From DASPKT01 sp035626475 (lineage in GTDB: Bacteria > Pseudomonadota > Alphaproteobacteria > Azospirillales > Azospirillaceae), in assembly GCA_035626475.1 (NCBI GenBank), contig DASPNP010000015.1, forward strand, positions 28,410 through 92,409: a stretch of 64,000 nt of DNA, given 5' to 3'. The notes beneath the pieces are model-generated. The model searched no databases. It saw only the letters and a program-made list of their open reading frames with translations, and was not told the DNA's origin. Below, one piece after another: positions 26,460 to 34,411 of the stretch. The position numbers and the translations under genes are program-made. Every line of letters begins with the position of its first letter. The stretch's first letter is position 1.

Positions 26460-27269
26460 TCAGGCGGCGACGGCCGCCTCGGCGCGGGCCAGGAAAGCCA
26501 CGATCTCGGCCGTCGTGCCCTCCGGGTCCTGGTCAGGCTCGAAATTGGCGCCCTTCAGCACCTTGGAGGTCGCGTCCGGCCGCAGCTCGCGGGCGCGGTC
26601 GAGGAAGGGCATCAGCACGTCGTCCGGGGCGCACATCAGGTGCATCGGGCAGCGCACCTGTTTCATCAGCCCGATGAAGTCCTGGTCCCAGACGGCGGTG
26701 TAGACCTGGAAGCGGCCCATCCAGGCGCGCAGCGTGTCCACCACCTCGCGGTGATGCAGGGTCAGGTCGGAATGGGCGCCGAGGCCACGCAGATATTCCC
26801 AGGTCTGCAGCAGATAGCTGCCGTCGGCCGTCGGCGACATGGGCTTCTGGTAGTGCTGGCGGAAGGCGTCGCGTTCCTCCTGGGTCAGCGGCACCGGCCC
26901 GATCATGGCGAGGCTGGCGACGCGGTCCGGGTTCTTCGCCGCGATGTCGACGCCGATGCAGGCGCCGGTATGGTGGCCGCAGATGTGGAAGCGCTTGAGC
27001 CCGATCCCGTCGATGGCGGCCAGCACCCAGGCGGCGTACTGCTCCATGGGCTGGAAGCCCTCGGGATCGAAGCTGCCGCCGAAGCCCGGCGTGTCCAGGG
27101 CATAGAGCGGCCGGTCCTGCGGCAGGCGGCGCATGACCTCCTCCCACATGGCGCCAGAGCTGGCGGTCTGGTGCAGGAAGACGATGGGCGTGCCGGACCC
27201 GCCCCCATGCTGGCGGTAATGGACCTGGCCGGCCGGCGTGTCGACATAGGCCTTGCGAATGCGCGTCAT
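26460..27269 (-). CDS. alpha/beta hydrolase with histidine at the nucleophile position
   Basis: Predicted 269-residue cytoplasmic alpha/beta-hydrolase. The fold is clear: VHYRQHGGGSGTPIVFLHQT with the oxyanion segment, LYALDTPGFGGSF, the nucleophile elbow FHICGHHTGACIG, and CPMHLMCAPDDVLMPF with the acid. The elbow reads Gly-His-His-Thr-Gly instead of Gly-x-Ser-x-Gly, so the usual Ser is replaced by His. That argues against ordinary ester hydrolysis and recalls other non-classical members of the fold. The ATG at 27269 lies in an operon downstream of the FAD oxidase, from which it is separated by a family-D repeat. Reaction unknown. Confidence 0.85.
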   Translation of the reverse strand: MTRIRKAYVDTPAGQVHYRQHGGGSGTPIVFLHQTASSGAMWEEVMRRLPQDRPLYALDTPGFGGSFDPEGFQPMEQYAAWVLAAIDGIGLKRFHICGHHTGACIGVDIAAKNPDRVASLAMIGPVPLTQEERDAFRQHYQKPMSPTADGSYLLQTWEYLRGLGAHSDLTLHHREVVDTLRAWMGRFQVYTAVWDQDFIGLMKQVRCPMHLMCAPDDVLMPFLDRARELRPDATSKVLKGANFEPDQDPEGTTAEIVAFLARAEAAVAA

Positions 27270-27301
27270 GGCGCCCTCTCCCTGGTCGGTTGTTCGTTAT
27301 G

Positions 27302-27500
27302 ATCTCCCTCTCCCCTTGAGGGAGAGGGAGGGACCCATCGCGCATGCGATGGGGGGGTGAGGGGGCGACCGGCAAGGCCGGGCGTTCTCCACGGCCGATC
27401 CTGGAACGACGGTCGAGAACGTCGGGCTGGCGCCCGCCGACCCCTCATCCTCCCCAAGCAGGCTTGGGGCCCCATCCTTCTCCCTCAGGGGGAGAAGGAT
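27302..27500. repeat. ~200-bp nested inverted-repeat element (family D), copy 2
   Basis: Lies inside an otherwise tight operon, between the FAD oxidase stop (27512) and the hydrolase start (27269). Terminal hairpins are CCCTCTCCCCTTGAGGGAGA and CTTCTCCCTCAGGGGGAGAA. The inner arms contain GGGGGTGAGGGGGCGACC and GCCGACCCCTCATCCTCCCC. If transcribed it would fold into one long stem between two co-transcribed genes and could adjust their relative expression. Confidence 0.82.
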
Positions 27501-27511
27501 GTCCGCCCCCC

Positions 27512-29110
27512 TCACCTCAGCCCCAGCGCCCCCGGGTTCACGCGGCGCTGGGGGTCGACCACGTCCTTGACCCCGTTCAGCAGCCGCCACAGCCCCTTGT
27601 CGGCCATGACCTGCTCGTACTTGTAGTATTTGCCGAGCTGCAGGTGGCAGGCGCCCAGGCTGTCGAACAGGTCGCGCAGCTCCTCGCGCAGGCCCAGCAC
27701 CACCTGGCGGGTGGTGGCGTCGGCGGGGATGGACTTCCACTTGTCCGCGAACTCCTCCTCGATCAGCGACAGGCGGAACGGGCCCAGCTCGTCGAACCAG
27801 TAGAAGCTGGGCTCGATCACGAACTCGGCGCCGGCGAAGCAGGTCAGGTAGGAGGTGCGGATGTTGTGCTTCTCCAGGATCGGCTTCTTCTCGGCCAGCC
27901 ACTTCTCCGTCGCCCGACCGGCTGCGACCGCCTTGGACAGCGGGAAGAAGCCGTGGACCGGGATCCAGATCTCGCCCTCCGAGCCCAGCAGGATGGTGCG
28001 CACGCCGCCGAAGGGCGCCGCGCGGAAGGCGATGGGCAGGCTGTTCTCGATCTCCACCGCCCCCTTCTCGACGCAGACCTCGGCCGCCATCTCCATGGCC
28101 GAGTTGGCCGAGATGTCGTCGATGGCGTCGAAGGTCATGTGCAGGGAATACTTCACGCCCTTCAGCAGGTTCTTGCCCGTCACCGCCATCTTGGCGGCGC
28201 GGGCGAGGCCCCGGATGCCGCCGGTGCGCGCGACCTTGCCGACGACCGACAGCCCTTCCTTGAAGGTGATGCCCTGCTTCTCGAAGCCGGCATTGTAGTA
28301 GGGGTCGAAGCCGTAGCATTCGGATGCCACGCCCTGGCGCGCGATCTCGGTCTGCGCCTCCAGCATCTGGTCGAGCGTGTCGAAGCTGAAGGAGATGTAG
28401 GCGGTGGACGGCGGCGTGCGGATCAGCCGCAGCGTCGCCTCCGCCTTGAAGCCGAAGGCGCCGGTGTCGGCGGTGAAGATGCCGGTCAGGTCGGGCCCGA
28501 AATGCCGGTAGAAGGGATTGCCGCCCTCATGCGCGCCCGATCCGGTGCGCATCACCGTGCCGTCGGCCAGCACCATGCGCAGCCCCAGCAGGCTGTCGGC
28601 GACGGTGCGGTGCACGCCCGATCCCAGGAACAGGCTGTTGTTCGACAGCGCCCCGCCGACCGTGGCGTACATGCCGCTGAGCGGGCCGAAATAGGGGGTG
28701 CGCACGCCCTTGGCCTGCAGCGCCTCGTAGAGCGTCTTCCAGGTGCAGCCGCATTCCACCGTGACGTACATGTCCTCGGTGTTGATCTCGACGATGCGGT
28801 TCATGCGCCGCATGTCCACGAGGATGCTGTTCGGCTTCTCCGGCGTGTAGGTGTTGGTGTAGGACATGCCGCCGCCGCGGGCGACCACCGGCAACCCCTC
28901 GCGCGCCGCATAGGCCGTCACCTGGCCCAACTCCTCGGCGCTGCCCGGGCGCACCACCAGCGCCGCGACCTCCATCGGCCGGAAGCTGAGGTCGGTGGAG
29001 TAGTAGGCCCGCTGCTGCGGGTCGGAGATCACATTGTCGTTGCCGACGATCTGGCGCAGCGCCTGCGCCGCGCTCTCGGTCATGTCGGGGTGCTCGGATA
29101 TGAGAGCCAT
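27512..29110 (-). CDS. FAD-binding oxidase/dehydrogenase (GlcD-like, PCMH-type)
   Basis: Predicted 532-residue flavoenzyme of the vanillyl-alcohol-oxidase/GlcD group. The FAD-binding PCMH domain shows LVVRPGSAEELGQVTAYAAR, VVARGGGMSYTNTYTP and FGPLSGMYATVGGALSNNSL, with FTADTGAFGFKAEATLRLI closing it. The C-terminal substrate domain ends DVVDPQRRVNPGALGLR, the family hallmark. Members oxidise hydroxy acids, phenols or aldehydes; the substrate is not evident here. The ATG at 29110 follows the small protein gene after 136 bases. Its neighbours (methyltransferase, TonB receptor, AhpD-like protein) suggest degradation or modification of an organic, perhaps aromatic, compound (inference). Confidence 0.85.
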   Translation of the reverse strand: MALISEHPDMTESAAQALRQIVGNDNVISDPQQRAYYSTDLSFRPMEVAALVVRPGSAEELGQVTAYAAREGLPVVARGGGMSYTNTYTPEKPNSILVDMRRMNRIVEINTEDMYVTVECGCTWKTLYEALQAKGVRTPYFGPLSGMYATVGGALSNNSLFLGSGVHRTVADSLLGLRMVLADGTVMRTGSGAHEGGNPFYRHFGPDLTGIFTADTGAFGFKAEATLRLIRTPPSTAYISFSFDTLDQMLEAQTEIARQGVASECYGFDPYYNAGFEKQGITFKEGLSVVGKVARTGGIRGLARAAKMAVTGKNLLKGVKYSLHMTFDAIDDISANSAMEMAAEVCVEKGAVEIENSLPIAFRAAPFGGVRTILLGSEGEIWIPVHGFFPLSKAVAAGRATEKWLAEKKPILEKHNIRTSYLTCFAGAEFVIEPSFYWFDELGPFRLSLIEEEFADKWKSIPADATTRQVVLGLREELRDLFDSLGACHLQLGKYYKYEQVMADKGLWRLLNGVKDVVDPQRRVNPGALGLR

Positions 29111-29246
29111 GGTGTCGCCTCCCGTTCATCGCAGCGGGCGTGCGCAGGGGTTCGCGCCCCGGAAGGGGGCGGCGCCGCCGGCCGTCATTGTTCAAAGGCG
29201 GAAGGCCCCCGCCGGCCCTATCACTGGGCCGGGTGGGGGCCGCCCG

Positions 29247-29600
29247 TCATACCGCGTTCTCCACCAGGTGGATCGCCTCCTGGTAGGGCGTCCGGGACGA
29301 TCCCTCGCGCTCGCCCTCCAGCTCCTGCTGGACGATGCGGAGCACATTGTCGAGGAAGGCGGCGCGCCATTCCTCGCGCTCCTTCTTCGTCTCGTCGTCT
29401 GCCTCGAAGGACTCGATCTCCGAGCGCAGCACCATGCCCTTGCGGTCGGCGATGCGCTCCATCGTGTCGAGCCGGTCGTGCAGCACGGCGACCTCGCCGG
29501 CCAGGCCCATCACCATGGCGACCAGACGGTCGACGGCGGGGTCCTCGAAGAAATGCGGCCGCTGGCCCTTGGCCTTGCGCGGCAGGGGTGCCACGGACAT
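29247..29600 (-). CDS. small helical protein of unknown function
   Basis: Predicted 117-residue soluble protein that I do not recognise. It is mostly charged helix: VDRLVAMVMGLAGEVAVLHD, RLDTMERIADRKGMVLRSEI and TKKEREEWRAAFLDNVLRIV could form a coiled coil. It has no signal peptide or metal motif. It lies 24 bases downstream of the methyltransferase gene and upstream of the FAD oxidase, so it is almost certainly co-expressed with them and may be an accessory or scaffold subunit of one of these enzymes. That role is inference from position and helical character only. Confidence 0.65.
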   Translation of the reverse strand: MSVAPLPRKAKGQRPHFFEDPAVDRLVAMVMGLAGEVAVLHDRLDTMERIADRKGMVLRSEIESFEADDETKKEREEWRAAFLDNVLRIVQQELEGEREGSSRTPYQEAIHLVENAV

Positions 29601-29624
29601 GCGCGAACCCTCCCTCGGTTATCG

Positions 29625-30806
29625 TTATTTCTTGACGCCGAAGATGTACCAGAGCCCGCCGCCGGCGAAGTCGCCGCCCTGGAAGACCTTGGTCCGCTCC
29701 GCCTCGGCCGCCTCGAAGGCGCTGGGGATCATCGCCTCGAAGGCGTTCTCCGGCTGGAACCCGGTCTCGCCCGCGAGCGCCGCCGGCTCGATCTCGTGCG
29801 AGGCGCCCCAGTAGGGCTCGTTGTTGTTGCGCGTGTCCCAGTCGAGCATGAAGGCGTCGAACAGGTCGAGGTCCTTGTAGGGCGGCGTCTCCGCATGCAC
29901 CGCCATGCCGCCCGGCGTCAGCAGCCGGTTGCATTCCTTCATGATGTTGCGGATGGCCTTGCCCGAGGTCTCGTGCACCAGGATGTGGCTGACGATCAGG
30001 TCGAAGAAGCCGTCTTCGAAATCCGTCGTTTCGGCGTTCTGCTGCGAGAAATGCACCCGCTTGCCCAGCGATTCCGCCCGGGCATGGGCATAGCGCAGGC
30101 AGGGCGCGGCCACGTCGATGGCATACACTTCCGCCTCCGGGAAGGCCTCGACATAGGCCAGCGTGCTGTGGCCGACGGTGCAGCCCATGTCCAGGATGCG
30201 CTTCGGCTTGAAGTTCGGGTGCTCCTTCCTCAGCCAGTTGACGATGGAGGCGCCCATGTCGTCGTTGAACGGGCCCATGCGGCCCATGGCGTAGAGATAG
30301 ACGGCGCGGTCATAGACGGCGCCCGGCGAGACGTCGCCCTCCTTCGCCTCGAAATGATAGCCGCCGGGCTGGCAATGGATGTCCACCGCCGTGTGGTAGG
30401 CCGGCATCTTCAGGTCGGGGTTCAGCCGGAGCGAGCCGGCCTTGGCCTGGGTGGAGCCGGCGACGCCGATCAGCTCGTCCAGTTGCCGCGCGACCGGCAT
30501 CTGGCAGGCGTTCCACATCATCTCCTGCGAGGTCCGCTGCAGCGAACTCCACATCTTGTAATAGGGGTGCTTCTCCATCTCGCGGCGCACCTCGTGCCGG
30601 TCCTTCGGCGGGCGGCCGTTCGCCGCCGTGAAGGCCGGCACCACCGCGCTCTCGTACGCCACGCGGTTGCCGGGCGAGACGCGGGTGGCGAGGTAGAACT
30701 TGAAGTCGCGCACGAACTCCTGCCGGGCACGCTCGTCCTGCGTCGGGCGCGGCAGCACGCCGTGCTCGAACTGGCGTCGCTGATCGGCGGTCATCATGGT
30801 GGTCAT
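29625..30806 (-). CDS. class I SAM-dependent methyltransferase
   Basis: Predicted 393-residue enzyme. The ATG at 30806 is preceded by GGAGG; in-frame extension further upstream lacks a ribosome site and would run into the operator. The N-terminal ~210 residues are helical and unassigned (RRQFEHGVLPRPTQDERARQ, HPYYKMWSSLQRTSQEMMW). The Rossmann methyltransferase domain begins with motif I ILDMGCTVGHSTLAYVE and continues YAIDVAAPCLRYAHARAESL, DGFFDLIVSHILVHE and CNRLLTPGGMAVHAE. It heads the leftward operon and its promoter carries a perfect TTGTATACAA palindrome. The acceptor substrate is unknown; the large N-terminal domain may define it. Confidence 0.85.
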   Translation of the reverse strand: MTTMMTADQRRQFEHGVLPRPTQDERARQEFVRDFKFYLATRVSPGNRVAYESAVVPAFTAANGRPPKDRHEVRREMEKHPYYKMWSSLQRTSQEMMWNACQMPVARQLDELIGVAGSTQAKAGSLRLNPDLKMPAYHTAVDIHCQPGGYHFEAKEGDVSPGAVYDRAVYLYAMGRMGPFNDDMGASIVNWLRKEHPNFKPKRILDMGCTVGHSTLAYVEAFPEAEVYAIDVAAPCLRYAHARAESLGKRVHFSQQNAETTDFEDGFFDLIVSHILVHETSGKAIRNIMKECNRLLTPGGMAVHAETPPYKDLDLFDAFMLDWDTRNNNEPYWGASHEIEPAALAGETGFQPENAFEAMIPSAFEAAEAERTKVFQGGDFAGGGLWYIFGVKK

Positions 30807-30880
30807 CGGGAAAGCCTCCAACCTTGGGTGGGCAGCCTGGTGGTGGGGCCGCGCGGCCTGAGCCTTACGCGTCTGCATGA

Positions 30881-30890
30881 TTGTATACAA
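30881..30890. promoter_or_regulatory. TTGTATACAA operator upstream of the methyltransferase operon
   Basis: A perfect 10-base palindrome 75 bases before the methyltransferase start, within the 518-base divergent gap 30807-31324. Half-sites of the form TNGT/ACNA are typical of FCD-type GntR regulators. A second copy with one mismatch lies at 31112 near the opposite gene. The gap otherwise holds a possible short leader frame (31182) and no other clear feature. Confidence 0.6.
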
Positions 30891-31111
30891 GTCGCGGCGG
30901 AGCCACAAGCGGCTTGCCATAATGCCAAGGCCGGCGCTTAGGCCGCCGAACTATGTCCGTCGACCGGGATTTTTCGAGCGATTCCGCCAAAACGCAGATG
31001 CCGCAAGGGTTTTTAGCTGCTTTGGGTACTCCGTGAGGAGCGGTGCGTCGGGCCGAAAGCCGCAGTGGCGGTAGATTCGCCACAACGCCTCTTAACAGCG
31101 TCGCATTGATT

Positions 31112-31121
31112 TGGTATACAA
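31112..31121. promoter_or_regulatory. TGGTATACAA operator upstream of the TonB receptor
   Basis: TGGTATACAA matches the palindrome at 30881 in 9 of 10 positions and shares the GTATAC core; the flanks read ATT and TCC. It lies 204 bases before the receptor start and about 60 bases before the possible leader frame at 31182. One regulator bound to both sites could switch both arms of the cluster. Confidence 0.55.
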
Positions 31122-31181
31122 TCCGCCATGCAGTCGCGGAGCCCAGGGAATCCGCCGTTCTGCCGCTTTCAAGGAGACGCC

Positions 31182-31313
31182 ATGGACCACACCGCGGGTG
31201 TGGCTGCGGGGCCGCTTGCGCCCCCGCGACGCCCGACCCGCGCCCGTCAGCGGACCTGCAGAACAGTCACAGAGGGACCGTGCCGGCGCAAATTCCGCCG
31301 CGCGCAATCATAA
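31182..31313 (+). CDS. possible short leader peptide (43 codons)
   Basis: An ATG with a good ribosome site (AAGGAGA, 4 bases before) opens a 43-codon frame that ends 12 bases before the GTG of the TonB receptor. The product is rich in Arg and Pro (PLAPPRRPTRARQRTC) and has no recognisable similarity. It could be a leader peptide, a decayed gene start left by deletion, or chance. I include it because the ribosome site is stronger than that of many real genes nearby; coding potential by composition is weak. Confidence 0.2.
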   Translation: MDHTAGVAAGPLAPPRRPTRARQRTCRTVTEGPCRRKFRRAQS

Positions 31314-31324
31314 GGGAGGCACCC

Positions 31325-33676
31325 GTGACAGCGCATAATGCTTCGATCGTCACCAGCACGCCTGCAAGCAACGCCGCCCCCTTCCGCCGGGCACTCCTGA
31401 CCGGCGCCGCGCTCTGCGCGCTGGCCGCCGTGCCCGCCCTGGCGCAGACCGCCGGGCCGGGACCCCAGGCCGCCGGAACCGAGACCGCCACCGCCGATGC
31501 CGGCACCCCCTCGCTCAGCGAGATCATCATCACCGGCCAGCGGCGCTCGGAATCGCTGCAGCAGGCGCCGGTGGCGGTGAACGTGATGAGCGCCGCCGAC
31601 ATCGAAAATGCCGGCGTGGAACGGCCGGGCGACTTCCTGGCCATGGCCTCCAACGTCACCTTCGTGCAGTCGAACCATCCGGGCGAGCTGTATGTGACGG
31701 TGCGCGGCAACACCCAGACCCGCCTCGGCGAATCCTCGGTGGCGCTGGTGGTGGACGGGGTGCAGCAGCTGGACCAGAACAGCGTCAACCAGGAGCTGTT
31801 CGACCTGCAGCAGATCGAGGTGCTGAAGGGACCGCAGGGCGCGCTCTACGGCCGCAACGCCATCGGCGGCGCCATCGTGATCCGCACCAAGGACCCGAAC
31901 GCGCAGGAATATGAGGGTCTGCTGCGGGTCGGCGTCGCCAACGGCAAGGAGGGGACCGGCCAGGCCGTCGTGTCCGGCCCGATCATCCGGGACAAGCTGG
32001 CCTTCCGCGCGGGCGTCTCCTTCTCCGACCGCAACGGCTACCGCGAGAACGAGATCACCGGCGAGGACGTCGACCGCTTCCGCGACCTGACCGGCATCGC
32101 CCGCGTCACCTGGACCCCGACCGAGAAGCTGACGCTGGACGCCAATTTCAGGCGGACCGAGATGGAGGGCGGCGGCATCGCCTGGAACTCCATCATCGAG
32201 GGGCTGACGGTGCCGATCGGCGGCTTCAGCGGCGACAACACCAGCCTGCCCTACGTCGCCAACATCCCGGGCTATTCGAACAACGACCGCACGGTCGCCT
32301 CGCTGAAGGCCGACTATGATCTCGGCCCGGCGATCCTGACCTCGGTCACCTCCTTCGCCCGGATCTGGGACGATTACGGCGCCGACAGCTACCCGTACCT
32401 GTACGACCCGGCGCAGTTCGACGTCTTCTTCCCCGGCGCCACGCCCATCGGGCTGGGCGCCCAGACCCAGGCGCTGACCCGCGACAGCAAGATCTGGTAC
32501 CAGGAGGGGCGCGTCGCCTCGCCGTCGGACCAGCGCTTCCGCTGGCTGTTCGGCGCCTACTACGCCGAGTTCGACATCACCAACACCTCGACCACCGGCG
32601 CCGACCGGCGGGGCTTCAATTTGGGCGTCGGCCCCTGGCCCTTCGGCTCGGGCAACCAGACGCTGACGCTGCTGTACGACACTAACGACAACAAGGCCCA
32701 CGCCTTCTTCGGCAACGTCTCCTTCGACATCCTCGACAATCTCGAGATCAGCGGCGCGCTGCGCTACGACAAGGAGAAGAAGAACCAGACCGACCTCGCC
32801 TTCAAGGGCCCGCCCGACCCGGCCGACCCCAAGCAGGTGCCGGGCTGGCAGATTCGGCCCTTCCGCGACCGCTCCACCAGCTTCGACGAGCTGCAGCCGA
32901 AGGTCACGCTGCGCTACGAGGCGACGGAGACGCTGTCGGTCTACGGCTCCTGGGGCCGCGGTTTCAAGACGGGCGGCTTCAACCCGTTCGGCACCGGCGA
33001 GCTGCTGCGCAGCTTCAACCCGAACAGCACGGTCGGCGACGTCTTCGCCAAGGAGGTCGCGGACACCTACGAGATCGGCGCCAAGTCCGAGTTCCTGGAC
33101 CGCCGCGTCAGGCTGAACGTGGCGCTGTTCCAGACCGACACCAAGAACGCCCAGCTGCTGGAGTTCTTTCCCCAGGGCGGCCTGCAGGCCATCTCGACCG
33201 CCGACAAGGTGGAGATGAAGGGCGTCGAGGCCGACATCAACATCCTGCTGACCGAGGGGCTGCAGCTGCAGGGCGGCTTCGGCTATCTGGACAGCGAGGT
33301 GACGAAGTTCGCCTCCAACCCGGGCGCCGTCGGCAACCAGCGGCCCTCCACCTCGAAATGGACCGCCAACGCCGCGATCCAGTACACGACCGAGGTGACG
33401 GCCAGCGGCATCGAGGCCACGGCCCGCGTCGACTACAACTACCAGGGCACGACCTACTGGGACTGGCTGGCGACGCCCGGCGCGGAGCGCAGCCCCTACA
33501 GCCTGGTCAACGCCCGCCTGTCGCTGGGCAACGACCAATGGTCGGTGGCGATCTGGTCCAAGAACCTGTTCGACAAGAAGTACAACGCCGAGCACATCGT
33601 GCTGCTGCCGGGCGTCGGCGCCCTGTACCGCGCCGCCCCCCGCACCTACGGCATCGAGGCGTCGTACCGGTTCTGA
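31325..33676 (+). CDS. TonB-dependent receptor (methyltransferase/FAD-oxidase cluster)
   Basis: Predicted 783-residue outer-membrane receptor. I chose the GTG at 31325, which follows GGGAGGC and leads into a signal peptide (RRALLTGAALCALAAVPALA, then QT). The plug domain carries the TonB-box-like SEIIITGQRRSESLQQAPVA, then VALVVDGVQQ and QQIEVLKGPQGALYGRNAIG. The barrel shows VYGSWGRGFKTGGFNP and ends in a C-terminal aromatic (GIEASYRF). Receptors of this subgroup are common beside aromatic- and terpenoid-degradation genes in alphaproteobacteria, in addition to siderophore uptake. The divergent operator shared with the methyltransferase operon suggests that it imports that pathway's substrate. 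Confidence 0.9.
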   Translation: MTAHNASIVTSTPASNAAPFRRALLTGAALCALAAVPALAQTAGPGPQAAGTETATADAGTPSLSEIIITGQRRSESLQQAPVAVNVMSAADIENAGVERPGDFLAMASNVTFVQSNHPGELYVTVRGNTQTRLGESSVALVVDGVQQLDQNSVNQELFDLQQIEVLKGPQGALYGRNAIGGAIVIRTKDPNAQEYEGLLRVGVANGKEGTGQAVVSGPIIRDKLAFRAGVSFSDRNGYRENEITGEDVDRFRDLTGIARVTWTPTEKLTLDANFRRTEMEGGGIAWNSIIEGLTVPIGGFSGDNTSLPYVANIPGYSNNDRTVASLKADYDLGPAILTSVTSFARIWDDYGADSYPYLYDPAQFDVFFPGATPIGLGAQTQALTRDSKIWYQEGRVASPSDQRFRWLFGAYYAEFDITNTSTTGADRRGFNLGVGPWPFGSGNQTLTLLYDTNDNKAHAFFGNVSFDILDNLEISGALRYDKEKKNQTDLAFKGPPDPADPKQVPGWQIRPFRDRSTSFDELQPKVTLRYEATETLSVYGSWGRGFKTGGFNPFGTGELLRSFNPNSTVGDVFAKEVADTYEIGAKSEFLDRRVRLNVALFQTDTKNAQLLEFFPQGGLQAISTADKVEMKGVEADINILLTEGLQLQGGFGYLDSEVTKFASNPGAVGNQRPSTSKWTANAAIQYTTEVTASGIEATARVDYNYQGTTYWDWLATPGAERSPYSLVNARLSLGNDQWSVAIWSKNLFDKKYNAEHIVLLPGVGALYRAAPRTYGIEASYRF

Positions 33677-33684
33677 GGGTTGCT

Positions 33685-33710
33685 GGGGCGGTCCCGACCT
33701 GGGCCGCCCC
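33685..33710 (+). terminator. possible hairpin terminator after TonB receptor
   Basis: GGGGCGG at 33685-33691 pairs with CCGCCCC at 33704-33710 around a 12-base loop and is followed by TTCC. It starts 9 bases after the receptor stop. The short T run makes intrinsic termination uncertain. If active, it separates the receptor from the formate dehydrogenase remnants. Confidence 0.35.
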
Positions 33711-33731
33711 TTCCGCCCAAGGACCTAATGA

Positions 33732-33914
33732 ATCGCGCGGGGCGAGAACGGCACGGAGAAGGCGCTGGCCCTGATGGAAGCGCCCCACTGGGACACCGGG
33801 CTGCTGGGGGAACTCGGCCAGTGCATGGCCGACGCCAGCATCTGCGGCCTGGGCCAAGCGGCGCCCAGCGCCTTCCGCTCGGTCCAGCGCCACTTCCCGG
33901 AGGCGGTGTCGTGA
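33732..33914 (+). pseudogene. C-terminal remnant of a NuoF/FdhB-type flavoprotein subunit
   Basis: An open stretch of about 60 codons after an in-frame TGA (33729-33731), without a start codon. The translation reads GTEKALALMEAPHWDTGLLG, then ELGQCMADASICGLGQAAPS and SVQRHFPEAVS. ASICGLGQ(A/T)AP is the hallmark of the C-terminal 4Fe-4S end of NuoF/HoxF/formate-dehydrogenase beta subunits, and the preceding part corresponds to the residues just after the CxxC motif. All of the FMN/NADH-binding ~450 residues are missing. Its TGA still overlaps the GTG of the following alpha-subunit remnant (GTGA), preserving the original operon junction. Confidence 0.75.
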
Positions 33915-34402
33915 GCGTCGAGTTCATCCTGGACGGCAAGCCCGTCACCGCCCTGCCCGGCGAGACCACCTGGCAGGCGGCGCGGCGCCTAGGCACCGAC
34001 ATCCCGCATCTCTGCCACAAGCCGGCGCCGGGCTACCGCCCCGATGGCAACTGCCGCGCCTGCATGGTGGAGGTGAAGGGGGAGTGCACGCTGGTCGCCT
34101 CCCGCATCCGCACGCCGAAGCCCGGCATGGAGGTGGTGACGGCCAGCGAGCGCGCCCGCACCGCCCGGCGCATGGTGATCGAGCTGCTGGCCTCCGACAT
34201 GCCCGCCCGCGCGGCCGCGCCCGACCCGCAGGCGCCCTTCTGGCGCTGGGCGGAGGCCGACCGCGACGCGTCGCCCGGCAACCTCTTCATCCCCTTCTGC
34301 TACCGTGAGGCCGCCGCCAACCTGTTGACCGACCCGGCGCTGGACCCCCACGGCAAGATCCCCGAGTTCAAGCTGTGCGCCGCGCGCGTCACGGCCGCCT
34401 GA
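33911..34402 (+). CDS. internally deleted formate dehydrogenase alpha subunit (2Fe-2S N-terminus joined to C-terminal tail)
   Basis: An intact 163-codon frame from GTG 33911. Residues 1-117 match the N-terminal ferredoxin-type domain of NAD-dependent formate dehydrogenase alpha/NuoG (VEFILDGKPVTALPGETTWQ, IPHLCHKPAPGYRPDGNCRA). Residues ~124-160 (FIPFCYREAAANLLTDPALD, PHGKIPEFKLCAARV) match the extreme C-terminus of the ~950-residue molybdenum subunit. The 4Fe-4S and molybdopterin domains between them are absent, so this is an in-frame internal deletion. Cys35, Cys48 and Cys51 are kept, but the fourth 2Fe-2S ligand position is Arg65, with a displaced Cys59. Formate dehydrogenase activity is not possible; the small protein may be inert. 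It follows the beta-subunit remnant. Confidence 0.7.
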   Translation: MSVEFILDGKPVTALPGETTWQAARRLGTDIPHLCHKPAPGYRPDGNCRACMVEVKGECTLVASRIRTPKPGMEVVTASERARTARRMVIELLASDMPARAAAPDPQAPFWRWAEADRDASPGNLFIPFCYREAAANLLTDPALDPHGKIPEFKLCAARVTAA

Positions 34403-34411
34403 GGAGGCACG

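Noticed and set aside
31043..31324. 94-codon N-terminal extension of the second TonB receptor
   Set aside because: It would read through the operator and leader region; GTG 31325 has a ribosome site and begins the signal peptide.
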